Source: Chrysomallon squamiferum
Lineage: Eukaryota; Mollusca; Gastropoda; Neomphalida; Peltospiridae
Direction of reading: 5' to 3'
NCBI GenBank assembly: GCA_012295275.1
Contig: CM022667.1
Location: forward strand, 9,730,038 to 9,757,537
DNA: 27,500 nucleotides
Shown here: positions 1-11,334 of the stretch, in pieces
Position numbering within the stretch: position 1 is the stretch's first letter
Layout: each line of letters opens with the position of its first letter
Program-made: the position numbers and the translations under genes
Notes under the pieces: generated by a model
Database searches by the model: none
Told to the model about the DNA's origin: nothing
What the model saw: the letters and a program-made list of their open reading frames with translations, nothing else

Positions 1-540
1 TATATTAAGTGCTCAAAACTGCCTCTATTTTTGGTCCGCATTTCTGTTCTGACTTTTGAATGCTGGATTCTTCTCTCTTTTGACGTCCTTCCTGAATAAA
101 AGCTACTTGAATAAAATAAAAAATTTGAATCATATTTTAGTGTTTATTGCATGAATGTTACAAAGTATTGTGAAGAAAAACATTTAATTATAATCAGAAC
201 TGCCTTGGGGTAGCCGCCACCTCGTCATTTTTCTACAAACCTTCATCGCGAACCTCGTTCATACACTACTTTTACACTGGCAGGATTAACTTTCTTTACG
301 AGCTTTCTTCCTGAAAAGAGACTTGACCACACAGAAACACACAGTGTCTTAGATTCATTCGTTTATTCAACATAAAAGGTTTTTTGCCGCACGAAAGTGT
401 GGAAGACCTTGATGAAAAACATATGTAACGTCTCTTGACTATTTTCAAGCAACAGATCCGTTCCAAAAATATATCACCGAAGGAGCAATATTTCGCCTTT
501 TCAAAGACCAAATATAATTGTAGTTAAAAGAAACTACACG
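1..540. other. Unique AT-rich sequence with two AATAAA motifs
   Basis: AATAAA occurs on the plus strand at 95-100 and 110-115, which could mark the 3' end of a plus-strand gene lying before the window. A minus-strand open frame of 71 codons at 296-511 has no recognisable motif, and I do not call it a gene. A C-run followed by (AC)n sits at about 549-573. Confidence 0.3.
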
Positions 541-616
541 ACGACCATCCCCCCCCACACACACACACACACGTCCCAACCTGTGAAAGACGTCACCAGG
601 TCATGTCGTCTGCCGA

Positions 617-706
617 ATGTCGCATTACGTCACGACCACTGAGTCAGAAAAGCGACAGATCAAGGCGATCCTGAAAAACCAGAACCTCATGAATTCTGTC
701 TGTCTG
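617..706 (+). CDS. Possible first coding exon of an unidentified plus-strand gene
   Basis: ATG at 617 opens a 30-codon segment (MSHYVTTTESEKRQIKAIL at its start) that reads like a polar helix rather than repeat. It ends at CTG before GTAGGT, a plausible phase-0 donor. An in-frame TGA at 584-586 bounds it upstream. No matching downstream exon was found. Beyond the donor the frame becomes hydrophobic AT-rich sequence, as expected for intron. Not recognised. Confidence 0.2.
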
Positions 707-984
707 GTAGGTTTTATGTTTGTAATCAAAATAATCTTTCTTTTCATAATATCACGATTTAACCCGCATAAAAATTACCATTTAATTGATTATCTGGGTT
801 GAAATGATATGCTGAACCGCTTTCATACACACTGTCTGACAGTTCCTCCTCCATCGTTCTTAATAAATCATTAAAGTTATTTTGGCACATCCCTTCTCGC
901 TGTAACGTGAGTTACTCACTGGTGTGTTGGAGACCTTCAGCACGAAATCTGCGTCGATTTTGAACATTTATTTATTTCTGAAGG

Positions 985-1264
985 CTATGAAAAAAAAAAG
1001 AAGAAGAAGAAAACAAAAAGAAACAACAAAAAAAAAGAAACAAAAAGTAATATCTATGGTCACGTGACTTCCGGTTTTTGGATGTTTTTTTTTTTTTTAC
1101 GGTTTAAGGTGTCAGTAGTAATTAGCTTTTTATTTTATTATTCTGTTGTTGTGGCAACGCCTTGAAATACTACCGGAACTGATGATGCAAGAAGTGTGTT
1201 TAATTAGTGTTAGTGAGAAAAAAAAAAAAATAAGAAGAAAAAGAAATAAGAAAAGAAAAAAAAA
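985..1264. repeat. Purine-rich and poly(T) low-complexity sequence
   Basis: A-rich/AAG stretches at about 988-1045 and 1218-1264 around a poly(T) at about 1085-1098. GTCACGTGAC, a 10-bp palindrome, lies at about 1059-1068 before ACTTCCGG. Confidence 0.6.
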
Positions 1265-1618
1265 GCTTGTTATGTTTCAAACGTGGTTCACAAAACATAC
1301 ACATATAATAAATAACAATGTAGGTCACACTGTACAAATTTGCTTATTCAGTCTGCTGTTTGGTTTGACATTTGCTTCATAAAATGCACTCCCACATTCA
1401 AGCAGGTTCTCAGAAACATGCATTCAAATGTCATTTCTAAAATCTTATCCATTTACATTCACATTTACCAAACTTGTAACTTTTGTAAGTACTGTTACAT
1501 TGCAGTTCATTATTCATCCAATTTTTGTTGTCCATGTGTTCTTAATATACTTTCACTGTAAAGTGCATAAAGGCCCGCTCTCAGAAGGAAAGGGTTATTC
1601 AACAAGTCATTTGTATTA

Positions 1619-1700
1619 CAGGTACCGGACCAATTATCCGGCGTCCGGAAATCCGGAAAGACCAGAAAACCGGATTTTTTTTCTTTCCAGACGCTATTTT
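1619..1700. mobile_element. Possible Tigger/pogo-like transposon terminus
   Basis: A TA dinucleotide is followed by CAGGTACCGGACC, AATTATCCGG and a CCGG-rich stretch. CAG next to TA and an AATTATCCG core is the look of pogo/Tigger-family terminal repeats. I found no matching opposite end and no transposase, so at most this is a relic end. Confidence 0.25.
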
Positions 1701-1839
1701 CCTAGTTCGCGCGCGCGGGTGTTGTCCTCACCAGACCGGAACTACTCTTTCAAGCCGCGTGGCGTTCATTCACTCGCCGCACTGTTTACGTGTCGAGTCG
1801 CTACAGTTGTGTATCGTCAATTTTCTTTATGTTTTTAAT

Positions 1840-2540
1840 TTAAAAATGTTTATGCTTTATTATTTACGTATTTAGATGCCTTACCAGAAAACCGAAAAGT
1901 CCAGCCGAATGAACAGGCCCACAAGGAGTTAAAAAGTCTTTACTAGCACTAACAAACGATGCCGAAGAAAACCACAACTAGATAAAAGTAAAAAAAAAGA
2001 CGAACCCCTAAAAATTTACATTTCAGATTTTCTAATTTTCTAATGCTCTGATTAATTTGGTCAAAAAAAAAAAAAAAAAAAATCTATGTTTGCAGTACAA
2101 GTTGAAGCGAAGTTATGAATTTTAAAAGATTTATATTTTTTTTATTTTTATCTAGCGCAGATAAATGGCTTCATCTATCAGAGTTATAAAAAAAAAAAAA
2201 AAAAAAATAGACTGGATATCTGGAACACATATTATGACATATTATGAAATAAACTTTGTCAGAGACAATCTCACTTCAGAATAGGCCCTTCGTAATCGTG
2301 GTTTCTTCAAAATGGCATTTGTGTCCAAACGGTACCCCCCCACCAATTTTTTTTTTTTTAATATTAAAAAATTCATAACTTTGGAACTATCTGACTGACA
2401 ACTTTGAAATTTTTTTCACTTAAATCAGGACCAAAACATTTTCAATTATAGTTAGGAGTCAGCTATATATTTCAAAATCAGGAAATCACTTTTGAGGACC
2501 TGTTTGTTTCTATAATCTGTATATGTCTATGCGTGTGTTT
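1840..2540. other. Unique AT-rich sequence with poly(A) runs
   Basis: Poly(A) at about 2063-2081 and 2189-2206, poly(T) at about 2347-2360. A short inverted pair (AAGTTATGAATTTTAAAA near 2113-2130 against TTCATAACTT near 2371-2380) flanks the second half. No coding frame. Confidence 0.45.
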
Positions 2541-2554
2541 TGTGTGTTTATGTA

Positions 2555-2760
2555 TATATGCACTCACTCATCCACTAATTCATTCAATCACTCACTCATT
2601 CATTCATTAACTCACTCACCCACACACATTTATTCTCAAACTCACCCACGCAATAAATTCACTCAGTAAATACTAACTCAGTGAATCATCCACCCACTAA
2701 TTCACTCAGTCAAACAGTCAATCACTCACTCACTCAACCACTCACCCTCTGTTTCAATCC
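2555..2760. repeat. Degenerate CACT/CATT tetranucleotide array
   Basis: Repeated CACT, CATT and AATT words with substitutions over about 200 bp, an aged tetranucleotide microsatellite. Confidence 0.6.
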
Positions 2761-2789
2761 TCAGTTTATATATCTTTCAGTATCTGAAA

Positions 2790-3320
2790 ATAAAAAAAAT
2801 ATATATATATTTTAATGATAACTGACACCTAACAAAAACTCACGAGACAAAAAAAAAAAAAAAAAGACAAAAAAAATTATAATAATAATAATTATAATAA
2901 TAATAACGTTCAGTGATTTAATCACTAACTGTGATGGCTCTATCTTTCCGTACTCTCTATCCAGCCTAACATGCTAACCCTACACTTAGCAGACAATACC
3001 GGATCCTGATCCATGTGCCCACGAAAGGCGTGCTTCGTGACAGCTTCTCCTTATTAATAATACGTTAATCACTACGTCCTTCCTACGCGCGTCTGTAAAA
3101 ATGTCTACGATAATAACAGCACTGACACTGTTCGCTAAGAGTAATTTAGTCTTTTTTTTTTTTCTTTTTTTTTTTTCTGCTAACAAATATGAAAGGCTTT
3201 CTGCCCCTCTGGGGGTCACTAGAAGTTTACGAATCCTGTGTAAATCATGTCAAAAGAGTAATTCTCGTAATGATGAACTGAAGATGTTAAAAAGAAAAAA
3301 AAAAAAAAAAAAGTAAAGAA
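2790..3320. other. Low-complexity and unique mixture
   Basis: Short (TA)n near 2800, poly(A) near 2850-2865, (AAT)n near 2878-2906, poly(T) at about 3152-3176 and poly(A) at 3294-3312. The unique part at 2910-3150 has overlapping short frames on both strands with no recognisable product. Confidence 0.5.
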
Positions 3321-3444
3321 ATAGATACGAATGGAAATTTGGCGCAGTTATTAAAGGTTATGACTTCTGGCATTTTGCGTCGCTTACAGACAGTGTTATT
3401 TCTGTACAGACCTGATGTCGGTCTTGTGCATTTTTATATAGCAA

Positions 3445-3751
3445 AGATTGTATGTTTGTGTGTTTATGTGTGTGTGCGAGCGTGCGTGTATGTCTGTACT
3501 TAAAAACACACGCACATATACACACACATATATAATTCTATGTATGTATGTATGTATGTATGTATGTATGTATGTATGTATGTATGCGTGTAGATTTTTA
3601 TGTATATATATATATATATATATGTATCCGTCTATATGTATGGGTGTGTTTATTTATACATGTTATGTTTAAATGCACATGCATATGCTAAGTCATAACA
3701 TTGATTGTTTGGACTAGACTGTTTCTATCTATATATCTGTATATCTGTCTG

Positions 3752-3790
<39 letters not shown>

Positions 3791-4018
3791 GTCTGTCTGT
3801 CTGTCTGTATATTTGTATGTCTATATAGCTGTATATCTATCTGTCTAACTGTCTATCTATATATCTATCTTTTTATGTAATTGTTACAGAAAATAGACAG
3901 ACAGAAAGTCAGCCAGATATATAGATAAATAGATAATAGAAAGATAGATAGACAGTATCGGTTGGTATGCAGATAAGTAGCTAGACAGATAAATAGGCAG
4001 GCAGACAGACAGTATACT
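3445..4018. repeat. Compound tetranucleotide block: (TATG)n, (TA)n, (TATC/TGTC)n and its inverse
   Basis: (TATG)n at about 3538-3587, (TA)n at about 3604-3624, TATC/TGTC repeats at about 3725-3872, then the complementary AGAC/AGAT/ATAG repeats at about 3893-4012. The last two could pair as a long imperfect hairpin. Confidence 0.7.
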
Positions 4019-4019
4019 A

Positions 4020-4440
4020 TTTTCTTTTTATATATAGAATATGCAGTATGCGCAATGCCTTTAATGCGTGGTTACTACTGACTTTTAATAAACGAGATCG
4101 TAGACTGGACCATTATTAAAATAACGACATTCATAAAGACACCTTCGAGATCATAAACACTCTGTCAGAACATTTTAATACATTAATTATTAAACGGGCA
4201 GAGAGGACAAGTTGGAAAAGCACAGTGGTTAATTGGACAGCTTCTCAGTTCGTGTCTGTGACTTCAAACGACTTCAGAATTAATCAAGGAAATGCAGTCC
4301 TTTCTTTTCACTGTTGTTTTGTGTAAGAAACACTTGAATTAATATCTGTGAGTTTATCTAACATCATCAGCAAGTGTGTGTACACGAAAGGCCTGCTTGA
4401 ACATTTATTTTAAGGAAAATGTTTATTATTTTATTTGAAA
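4020..4440. other. Unique AT-rich sequence, no gene seen
   Basis: Non-repetitive sequence with stops in all frames and no recognisable RNA or coding signal. Confidence 0.4.
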
Positions 4441-4780
4441 TCACCAGACTCCTATTTTAATCGTATTTTTTCCTTATTTCTTTTCTTTTCTTTCTTTCTA
4501 TCACTCATTAATTTTTCTTTCTTCCACTCTTGATTTCTTTATTTCTTTACTTTTTTCTTTTAACCTTCCTTTGTTTCTTTTATTTCTTTTACTTTTTCAA
4601 TCATTTGGTTCAATCATTTATTCTTTCTTTCTTTCCTTTGTTTGTAACTTTTCTTCTTTTTCTGCTTTCCTCTTTTTCCTTTTATTATTATTATTTTTTT
4701 TTATTATTATTTTAATCCTCTTTACTGTCTCCTTTCTTCGTTTTTTCGTTCCTAAAAAACGTTTATATTTATCAATACGT
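4441..4780. repeat. Pyrimidine-rich (TTTC)n-like tract
   Basis: Degenerate TTTC/TTCT/TTAT sequence over about 300 bp. The apparent Phe/Leu-rich and Lys-rich frames here are composition artefacts. Confidence 0.6.
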
Positions 4781-4829
4781 ATCCCAGTATCATGGTTCAT
4801 AACTACTTAGCTTTGATGGATGGAATAAA

Positions 4830-4978
4830 AATTCGTTTTTCCTGGTTCCCTTTTGGCTCCGATTTCACCCAGTTCAGCACCTCATTAACTCCGCCAATGT
4901 CTTTATGATCGCACTATGTGTCCTTAGAACTGCATGTCGCTGAGATATTAGTATTGATCAGGAAGTGCTATATAAATG

Positions 4979-5007
<29 letters not shown>
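4830..5007 (+). mobile_element. Retroposon-like 3' end with poly(A) tail
   Basis: Unique sequence ending in AAGTGCTATATAAATG (4963-4978), directly followed by a run of A to 5007. AAGCGCTATATAAAT before an A-rich tail is a recurring 3' end of animal SINEs and some LINEs. I see no certain A/B box or target-site duplication, so the family and the 5' limit are unknown. Confidence 0.4.
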
Positions 5008-5009
<2 letters not shown>

Positions 5010-5040
5010 AAGAAAAAATCGGAAGGAAAAAAGGAATACT

Positions 5041-5239
5041 TTTTTTTTTTTTTAAATCGCACCCTTAACACTCAACCCCACCCTAAAAATATCCAACAAG
5101 AACCAAAACAAACAAAAGCAAAAGAAAACAAAAGGACCTCGTCGAAAACGTGTATTTAAGATCGATCTTCCTGCCCGAGACAGGGAAAAATCTTTTTTTT
5201 TTTTTTTTTTTTTTAAAAAAGAAAGAAAGGAAGAAAAGA

Positions 5240-5281
<42 letters not shown>

Positions 5282-5400
5282 CATACAGGTACACACAGAA
5301 TGAAAAAGCAAAAATTTTAAAATTGGTTAGATAAAACTGTACCCACTTCAGATTGTTTGCAGACGTTAAAATTACGAAAGAAAAAAAAAAAAAAAAAAAA
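5041..5400. repeat. Poly(T), poly(A) and (AAT)n block
   Basis: Poly(T) at 5041-5053 and about 5192-5213, (AAT)n at about 5241-5281, poly(A) at about 5381-5401, with short unique sequence between. Confidence 0.65.
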
Positions 5401-5561
5401 AGAAAAGCTTTTGAAAAATGATTCTAAGAAATGATGTTGATTTTATTCTTACGTTACGGTTAATAAGAAGAAAAATTCTGTTTCTGTGGAAACGGTAGGA
5501 AATGATGTCATTGATTTATGAAAATCTGAAAGCAATTTCTCGTGAAAGAATGCTAAATGAA

Positions 5562-5660
5562 AATAAACTAAAAAAAAAAAAAAAAAATGTAAACCGACAA
5601 GATCAGCTATTACATTGTTGTTAATGCAATCAATAGCATTATTATTATTATTATTATTAT

Positions 5661-5693
<33 letters not shown>

Positions 5694-6020
5694 CTGTAAT
5701 AGTAGTAGTAGTAGTAGTGGTAGTAGTAATACTAACAGTAATAGCTGCAGCAGTAGTAGAAATAGTGGCAATACTTATAGTGTTGTCAGTAATAATAGAT
5801 ATATATTTATTAAGTAGAGGTATTTGTATTGACAGCAGCAGCACTAGAAATAGCAGTAATAGCAGTAATTAGTAGTGGTAGTATTCACAGTGGTAGTAAA
5901 ATATAATAAATAAATAAATAAATATATACATAATAAATAAATATTAAATAATAAATAATAAACAAACAAACAAACAAATAAATAAATAAATAAATAAACA
6001 AATAAATAAATAAATAAATA
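5562..6020. repeat. (ATT)n-(AGT)n and (AAAT)n block
   Basis: Poly(A) at about 5570-5587, (ATT)n at about 5637-5661 changing to AGT repeats to about 5880 with decay, then AAAT/AAAC tetranucleotides at about 5903-6022. Confidence 0.7.
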
Positions 6021-6600
6021 AGTATTCCTGAATACGATTAATGATACATTAATTCCAACGAACTTCAGTTACCTTAAAAGAAATTTAATAACAAAAAAAG
6101 AAGAAAAAAAAAAAAAAGTACGTTTAATCAATTATCTTTCTGTAGAAAAGTTCACTCTAACCTTATTCATCATATTTATTGTTAATTTTCCTTTCGTTAC
6201 GAAAACAGGGAAAGATCGGAAAAGCTTGGTTAGAGAATATAAAGATTGGAGTCATTAAGGTCAAGGGTGGATGTTTAGTTGAATTATTGAATTTCGCATA
6301 CAATATGAAACGGTTGTTTGTAAGTAAAATTACCAGCAATTGTTATAAACATAATAAACAATGGTACAGTCGTACGCATTTAGGTATTTGTAGAATGAAT
6401 GAATAGATGCATTAGTGAATGAAAGGATGAACAAATGAATAAATAAATCACTGAAATAATAATAATAAAAAAATACCATTTAAGAAAAAAAAATGAATCA
6501 GTGAACGAAAATAATGAAAAGACGAATGAAACAGTGTATGATTGAAGGTTTATTATTTTATATTTTGTCTTTGTAAATTTGTCGTACTTGACTGGAAGGG
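6021..6600. other. Unique AT-rich sequence
   Basis: A 75-codon plus-strand frame at 6179-6406 has no recognisable motif and lies in sequence of ordinary composition. I do not call it a gene. GAATGA-type words recur at 6390-6540. Confidence 0.35.
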
Positions 6601-6610
6601 GAAATAACTC

Positions 6611-6654
6611 TAATTAATTAATTAATTTATTTATTTATTATTATTATTATTATT

Positions 6655-6702
<48 letters not shown>

Positions 6703-6735
6703 ACTATTATTATTATTGTTATTATTAATATTTAC
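6611..6735. repeat. (ATTT)n, (ATT)n and (GTT)n block
   Basis: ATTT/TTAA words, then ATT triplets, then (GTT)n at about 6658-6702, then ATT triplets. Confidence 0.75.
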
Positions 6736-7100
6736 TTTTTACTTTGAAAAAAAAATTAAGTATGATCAGAAACCTCAGTGGAAAGTGCAGCGCCATCTTG
6801 ATAAAACGAAGCGCCACCATTAATCTCTTGTTGCAAAGAGCTCGCCATTTTAAGGAGACGAGACACATGATTGTAAAACAAGGACAAACAAACCGATAAG
6901 TAGATTTTCATCGCTTCAGACAAATGCGAACAGCAGACGACTTAATTTACGAGAGCAGACGACCTGCTATCCGATTATTTCGTGTACATTGTTGCCTTTG
7001 AACGATCCTAGAAAAACAAGGAAAAAAAAAAGTAAAAGAAATATTAAAAACAACAACACGGCACATCAGTAAGAGTATTATTATTATTACTACAACCAAT
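6736..7100. other. Unique sequence, no gene seen
   Basis: Includes GCGCCATCTTG and GCGCCACCATT at about 6789-6822, two related words. Stops in all frames. Confidence 0.35.
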
Positions 7101-7106
7101 ATTCTT

Positions 7107-7137
<31 letters not shown>

Positions 7138-7226
7138 TTATTATTATTATCATACACACTTGAACTTATCTCTTCTGAAAGTAAATGCTTTATATATTTG
7201 AATTTTTTGTTTTGTTTTGTAGTTAC

Positions 7227-7288
<62 letters not shown>

Positions 7289-7415
7289 TTTGTTCATGTT
7301 GTCGTTGTTGTGACTGTTGTTGCTGTTATTATGATTATTATTATTGTGTTGTTGTTGTTGTTGTGTTGTTATTATTATTATTATTATTATTGTGGTCGAT
7401 GTTGATGTTATTTCG
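7101..7415. repeat. (TTC)n-(TTA)n and long (ATT)n/(GTT)n block
   Basis: (TTC)n at about 7102-7135 passing to TTA triplets to about 7151, (ATT)n at about 7226-7286, then GTT/ATT triplets to about 7395. Confidence 0.75.
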
Positions 7416-7665
7416 TACTGAAGCATACTAATTAATTTTGTGTATTATATTATTGGATGTCATGTATTTAGTTTTTCTCTCACACACGTTTTAAAACAAA
7501 ATTGTTTGATATTCCCACTGGAAACATCAATGTGCAACTTCCAGTAAAGAAGAAACGAATAAAATGAATTTTATGAAGAAAAAAACAAATCAATTTTGCA
7601 CACGGTTGTAGTTACTTCCTGTAACGTACCTGGTCTCATACCACAGTTCTAAACAATTAATTAAA
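7416..7665. other. Unique AT-rich sequence
   Basis: No coding frame or RNA seen. Confidence 0.35.
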
Positions 7666-7722
7666 ATACTTAAAAAAAAAATAATAATAATAAAAAAAAA
7701 ATAGAATAATAAAAAAAAAAAA

Positions 7723-7762
<40 letters not shown>

Positions 7763-7821
7763 TAAAATAAAATAAAATTTAAAAATAAATTTAATTACTT
7801 TGTTTTACTGTATTTTAATGA

Positions 7822-7874
<53 letters not shown>

Positions 7875-7960
7875 GTTATTATTATGTTATTATTAATGAT
7901 TTTTTGATCGTTATTTTATTATATTTAATTTTTTAAAATTAATAAATTTATTTATTTGTC
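7666..7960. repeat. Paired (AAT)n and (ATT)n arrays
   Basis: (AAT)n at about 7723-7762 and (ATT)n at about 7820-7874 face each other across about 60 bp and could form a hairpin. Confidence 0.75.
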
Positions 7961-8930
7961 TATCTCAAATGCTAACAGAACAAGCGTGTTTTTAAGTCTT
8001 ACTCTTACTAAGTTAATCATCCAATAATTTCACGTTTTGAACCCCCACACCAATTGTTTTTTTCTTCACCTTTTTTAATAATTTACTGTCTTCTTATTTT
8101 TTATTTCCTTTTCATTTGTGCTCGTGTGCAAGTGTGAATGTGTGTGTATGAACATGTTTAGGAATATGTATATGTCTGTGTGAGTATTTATATGTGTATG
8201 TCTATAAGTATGTGTGTGTGCGTGAGAATGTGTTTATATATTTTCTTAGTTTAAATTTGCATTTAAAGGAAATAATATTCCGATTCATTTCTGCTCAGTC
8301 CATATTTTACCCCTTCCGTCATATATAAAAGAAAATGAAAAAAGAAAAGCAAGAAAATGATTAAACTTTAAAGGCCGTGAAAAGTAAAATTCTTATTTAT
8401 ACTCTTTACCTACTGAATTTAACCCTTTACACAAACCAGCTGGAGATAAAAACAACGAAGTAATTACCAAACCTACAAACTGATAGATATCACCTTACAT
8501 TCAAGCTATTTCCTCAAGTTGTTTCCGACAAGAGGGAAACAGCGAAAACTGCTGACACGGGGATATTAAATAACGTCAACGTCACGTGCTCATCTTGACG
8601 CATTCATTTGACGAAACTCGGAGCTGCCGGATATCGGCGTTTGTCAGATGAGACGTAGATTTAATAAATAAATATTCATTATTTAAAAGGATGGGATCAG
8701 TTAAAGGCTACAAACAGCGATTGACCTGCTGTTAACACCGGCCCGTGCAGTGCGCAATGTTTCCAATCAAGACCAGAGGAAACCGTCGACACATAGCAAT
8801 AACACGTGTGTGCGTTTATACTAAAGTACTTCTGTCTGTCTTTCTGTCTGTCACTCTCTGTGTGTGTCAGGTTTCTGTCTGTCTCTATTTATATGTATAT
8901 ATGAGAGAGTGAAAGATAGAGAGAGGATAT
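7961..8930. other. Mostly unique sequence with a TG-rich stretch
   Basis: TG/TATG-rich stretch at about 8115-8245. The rest is non-repetitive, including a locally GC-richer part at 8560-8790 with CGTCAACGTCACGTG near 8572-8586. No recognisable gene. Confidence 0.4.
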
Positions 8931-9125
8931 ATATATATATATATACACACGCAGACACACACACACACACTATATATATATATAAAGACAGATCGACAGT
9001 TATGTATATATATATATATAGATAGATAGATATATAGATAGATATAGATAGATAGATAGATAGATAGACAAATATATAGAGATAGATAAGTAGGTAGGCA
9101 GATAGACAAATAGATATCTAAACAG
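8927..9125. repeat. (TA)n, (AC)n and (GATA)n compound microsatellite
   Basis: TA runs near 8928-8945 and 8971-8984, (AC)n at about 8956-8970, TA then GATA repeats at about 9004-9110. Confidence 0.75.
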
Positions 9126-9176
9126 ACAGATAGATTGAAAAATAAAACAGAAATACAATAAATGATTGTAAATATA

Positions 9177-9277
<101 letters not shown>

Positions 9278-9447
9278 GGTTTTGTAAAATTATTATTATA
9301 TATAATAATAATAATAAATAGTTTATAATCCAGAAACCCGACGCGAGTGTTCTACCTAACAGACGAAAGTGGGTGGGTGAGTGTGGGGGGATTACTAAGG
9401 TCAATGACCACGGTTTATAGTTTCTTTAGCGTCTTGTTTGCTTCTTC

Positions 9448-9472
9448 TTTTTTTTTTTTTTTTTTTTTTTTT
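9448..9472 (+). repeat. Poly(T) run
   Basis: Run of about 25 T. It could be the poly(A) tail of a minus-strand retroposon, but no element body is recognised. Confidence 0.8.
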
Positions 9473-9490
9473 CGTGTATCTTACAAGGCC

Positions 9491-9644
9491 AATGCCCGGG
9501 TGATATCGGAAACATTTTTTTATCGTGTTTTTTCAGTTATTTTATGAGTCGAATTGAAAACAGGGCAATAGCAGGATGATATCAGGGAAAGATTGCGAGA
9601 TGGAGTTACGTTTTTATGGTGTTTTATGACCGAGACGTAAACAG
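9491..9644 (+). repeat. Degenerate tandem duplication of about 75 bp
   Basis: Copy 1 (about 9491-9563) and copy 2 (about 9567-9644) share, in order, GATATC, a T-rich middle with GTGTTTT and TTTTATGA, and AAACAG at the end. Identity is partial and was judged by eye. Confidence 0.4.
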
Positions 9645-9780
9645 TTTTTAATTATGTAACATGGGTCTCGTCTGCAAGAAGATTTTCTGTCGAAGATTTA
9701 AGAAAACATATAAAATGGTTAAACTAATAATAAAGGGAAAAAAAAAATGTAAGGAAAAACATTAAATTTGAAAACTAGAT

Positions 9781-9781
<1 letters not shown>

Positions 9782-9827
<46 letters not shown>

Positions 9828-10260
9828 CATAATCATAATCATAATCATAATAATAATAATAAATATAACACATTTCTTAGTAAATAATTGAAAAATTCAT
9901 AATAAAACTAAATTAAATGAATTAAATAACTAAAATAAAGTAATATAAATATAAAATTTTAAAATAAAATAATTTAAAATAAATAAATATTTCTTTATAT
10001 ATATATATTTATCTGTATGTATATAAACAAACATAGCAACAAGAGTATTAATAATTAAATATTTATGACATTAAGTTACATAACATTAAAAGAAAACAAA
10101 AAACAAAAAAAAAAAAGGAAAAAGAAGAAAAAAGAAGAAAGAAAACCAAATGGATAAAAAAAAAATAAAAAAAATTCCAATCGATACTAGAAACTAAAGA
10201 AGAAAATGAGAAAAAGAACCAAATTAAGGACAGCAAGAACATCAAAAGATTTTCCAAAGA
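9782..10260. repeat. (AAT)n-(AATCAT)n and A-rich low complexity
   Basis: (AAT)n at about 9783-9828, four or so AATCAT units to about 9849, more AAT, then A/T-rich sequence and an A/G-rich tract at about 10090-10260. Confidence 0.65.
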
Positions 10261-10404
10261 AAATAATGATCACATTTTGTTTGTCGTACGCGATGGTTGG
10301 CAAACGCGTGGACAAACAGACAGGAATGGTGAACACTCCTTGAATAGCGTCGATCTTTCAGAATCTGAACTTTTACAGAAAAAAAAGTTTTATATTACAA
10401 TAAA

Positions 10405-10509
<105 letters not shown>

Positions 10510-10669
10510 GACTCTAGTATATATTTCTTTATGTATGTTTGATTCTGTATGTATGTATAAGTATATTTATTGTTGCTTTATTTATCAGTGTTACATTTAT
10601 AAAACGTTACTAAAAAAAAATAAAAATAAAATAAAAGTAGAAGAAGAAAACCTGTTTCTTTTGCTGCCC

Positions 10670-11300
10670 ATTCGTCTTAAAATGGCAGCCTTTCCGGATT
10701 GTGCTAGTTGTCCTTACAATAGTTCCAGACATTCAATACATTTTTCATGCATGGTTATTTTTATATTATAAATAAGAATTACGGACCCCATCCACTTATC
10801 GAAAGACAAACAGTACGTGATTGGCTTTCGTTATCGATTAGCAGTAAGTGATATTTCACACACGCCCTCTCATAAACAGAGAAGAAAAAAAAAAAACACC
10901 ACTACGAGTGCTGATAAAACACTCGCAGGACACCAACTGAAACGGGAAGTGTTACGACACTGGAACTCAGTGCGATCGATCCTGTCATCTTCGACGCTTG
11001 ACGCAACAATGTCTCGCAGTTTCGCTTCAGCCAGACGTCTACGGGAAGCCCTGGTTTTCCTGAACTGGGACAACTCACACGACACCAGCACACTGACCTC
11101 GAGAGCAACGGCCGACACAAACCAAGCGCAAAATCACCGCGTAATAACAAGCCTCGACTATGGACGGCAGATTAGCTTCGTAATGCAATTTTCCTATCGC
11201 AAGATGCACGCTAAACGATCCGTAATTACAAAGACTCCCGATAAAAGACATTCCGGCCAAAGCCAATTTCAGAAGTGGGGTATATTATAGATAGATGCTA
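10670..11300. other. Unique-sequence island with open frames on both strands
   Basis: About 600 bp of balanced, non-repetitive sequence. On the plus strand a 157-codon frame runs from 10817 to 11290. Minus-strand frames of 82, 82 and 63 codons overlap it. None shows a domain, signal peptide or membrane segment that I recognise, and the plus frame has a poly-Lys stretch from an A-run. It may hold an exon or a regulatory region; coding status is unresolved. Confidence 0.3.
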
Positions 11301-11334
11301 AATCTGATGCACTTAAGAGTTCGATTTCCAATGG

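Noticed and set aside
296-511. 71-codon minus-strand frame near the left edge
   Set aside because: No splice context, motif or domain. Length is not exceptional for random sequence.
3725-4015. CRISPR-like direct repeats
   Set aside because: Tetranucleotide microsatellites without spacers, in a eukaryotic genome.
9448-9472. Poly(T) as proof of a minus-strand retrotransposon insertion
   Set aside because: No element body, promoter box or target-site duplication next to it. Homopolymers are common throughout the window.
10817-11290. 157-codon plus-strand frame as a confident gene
   Set aside because: No recognisable domain, overlapping minus frames, and an A-run inside. Kept only as an unresolved unique island.
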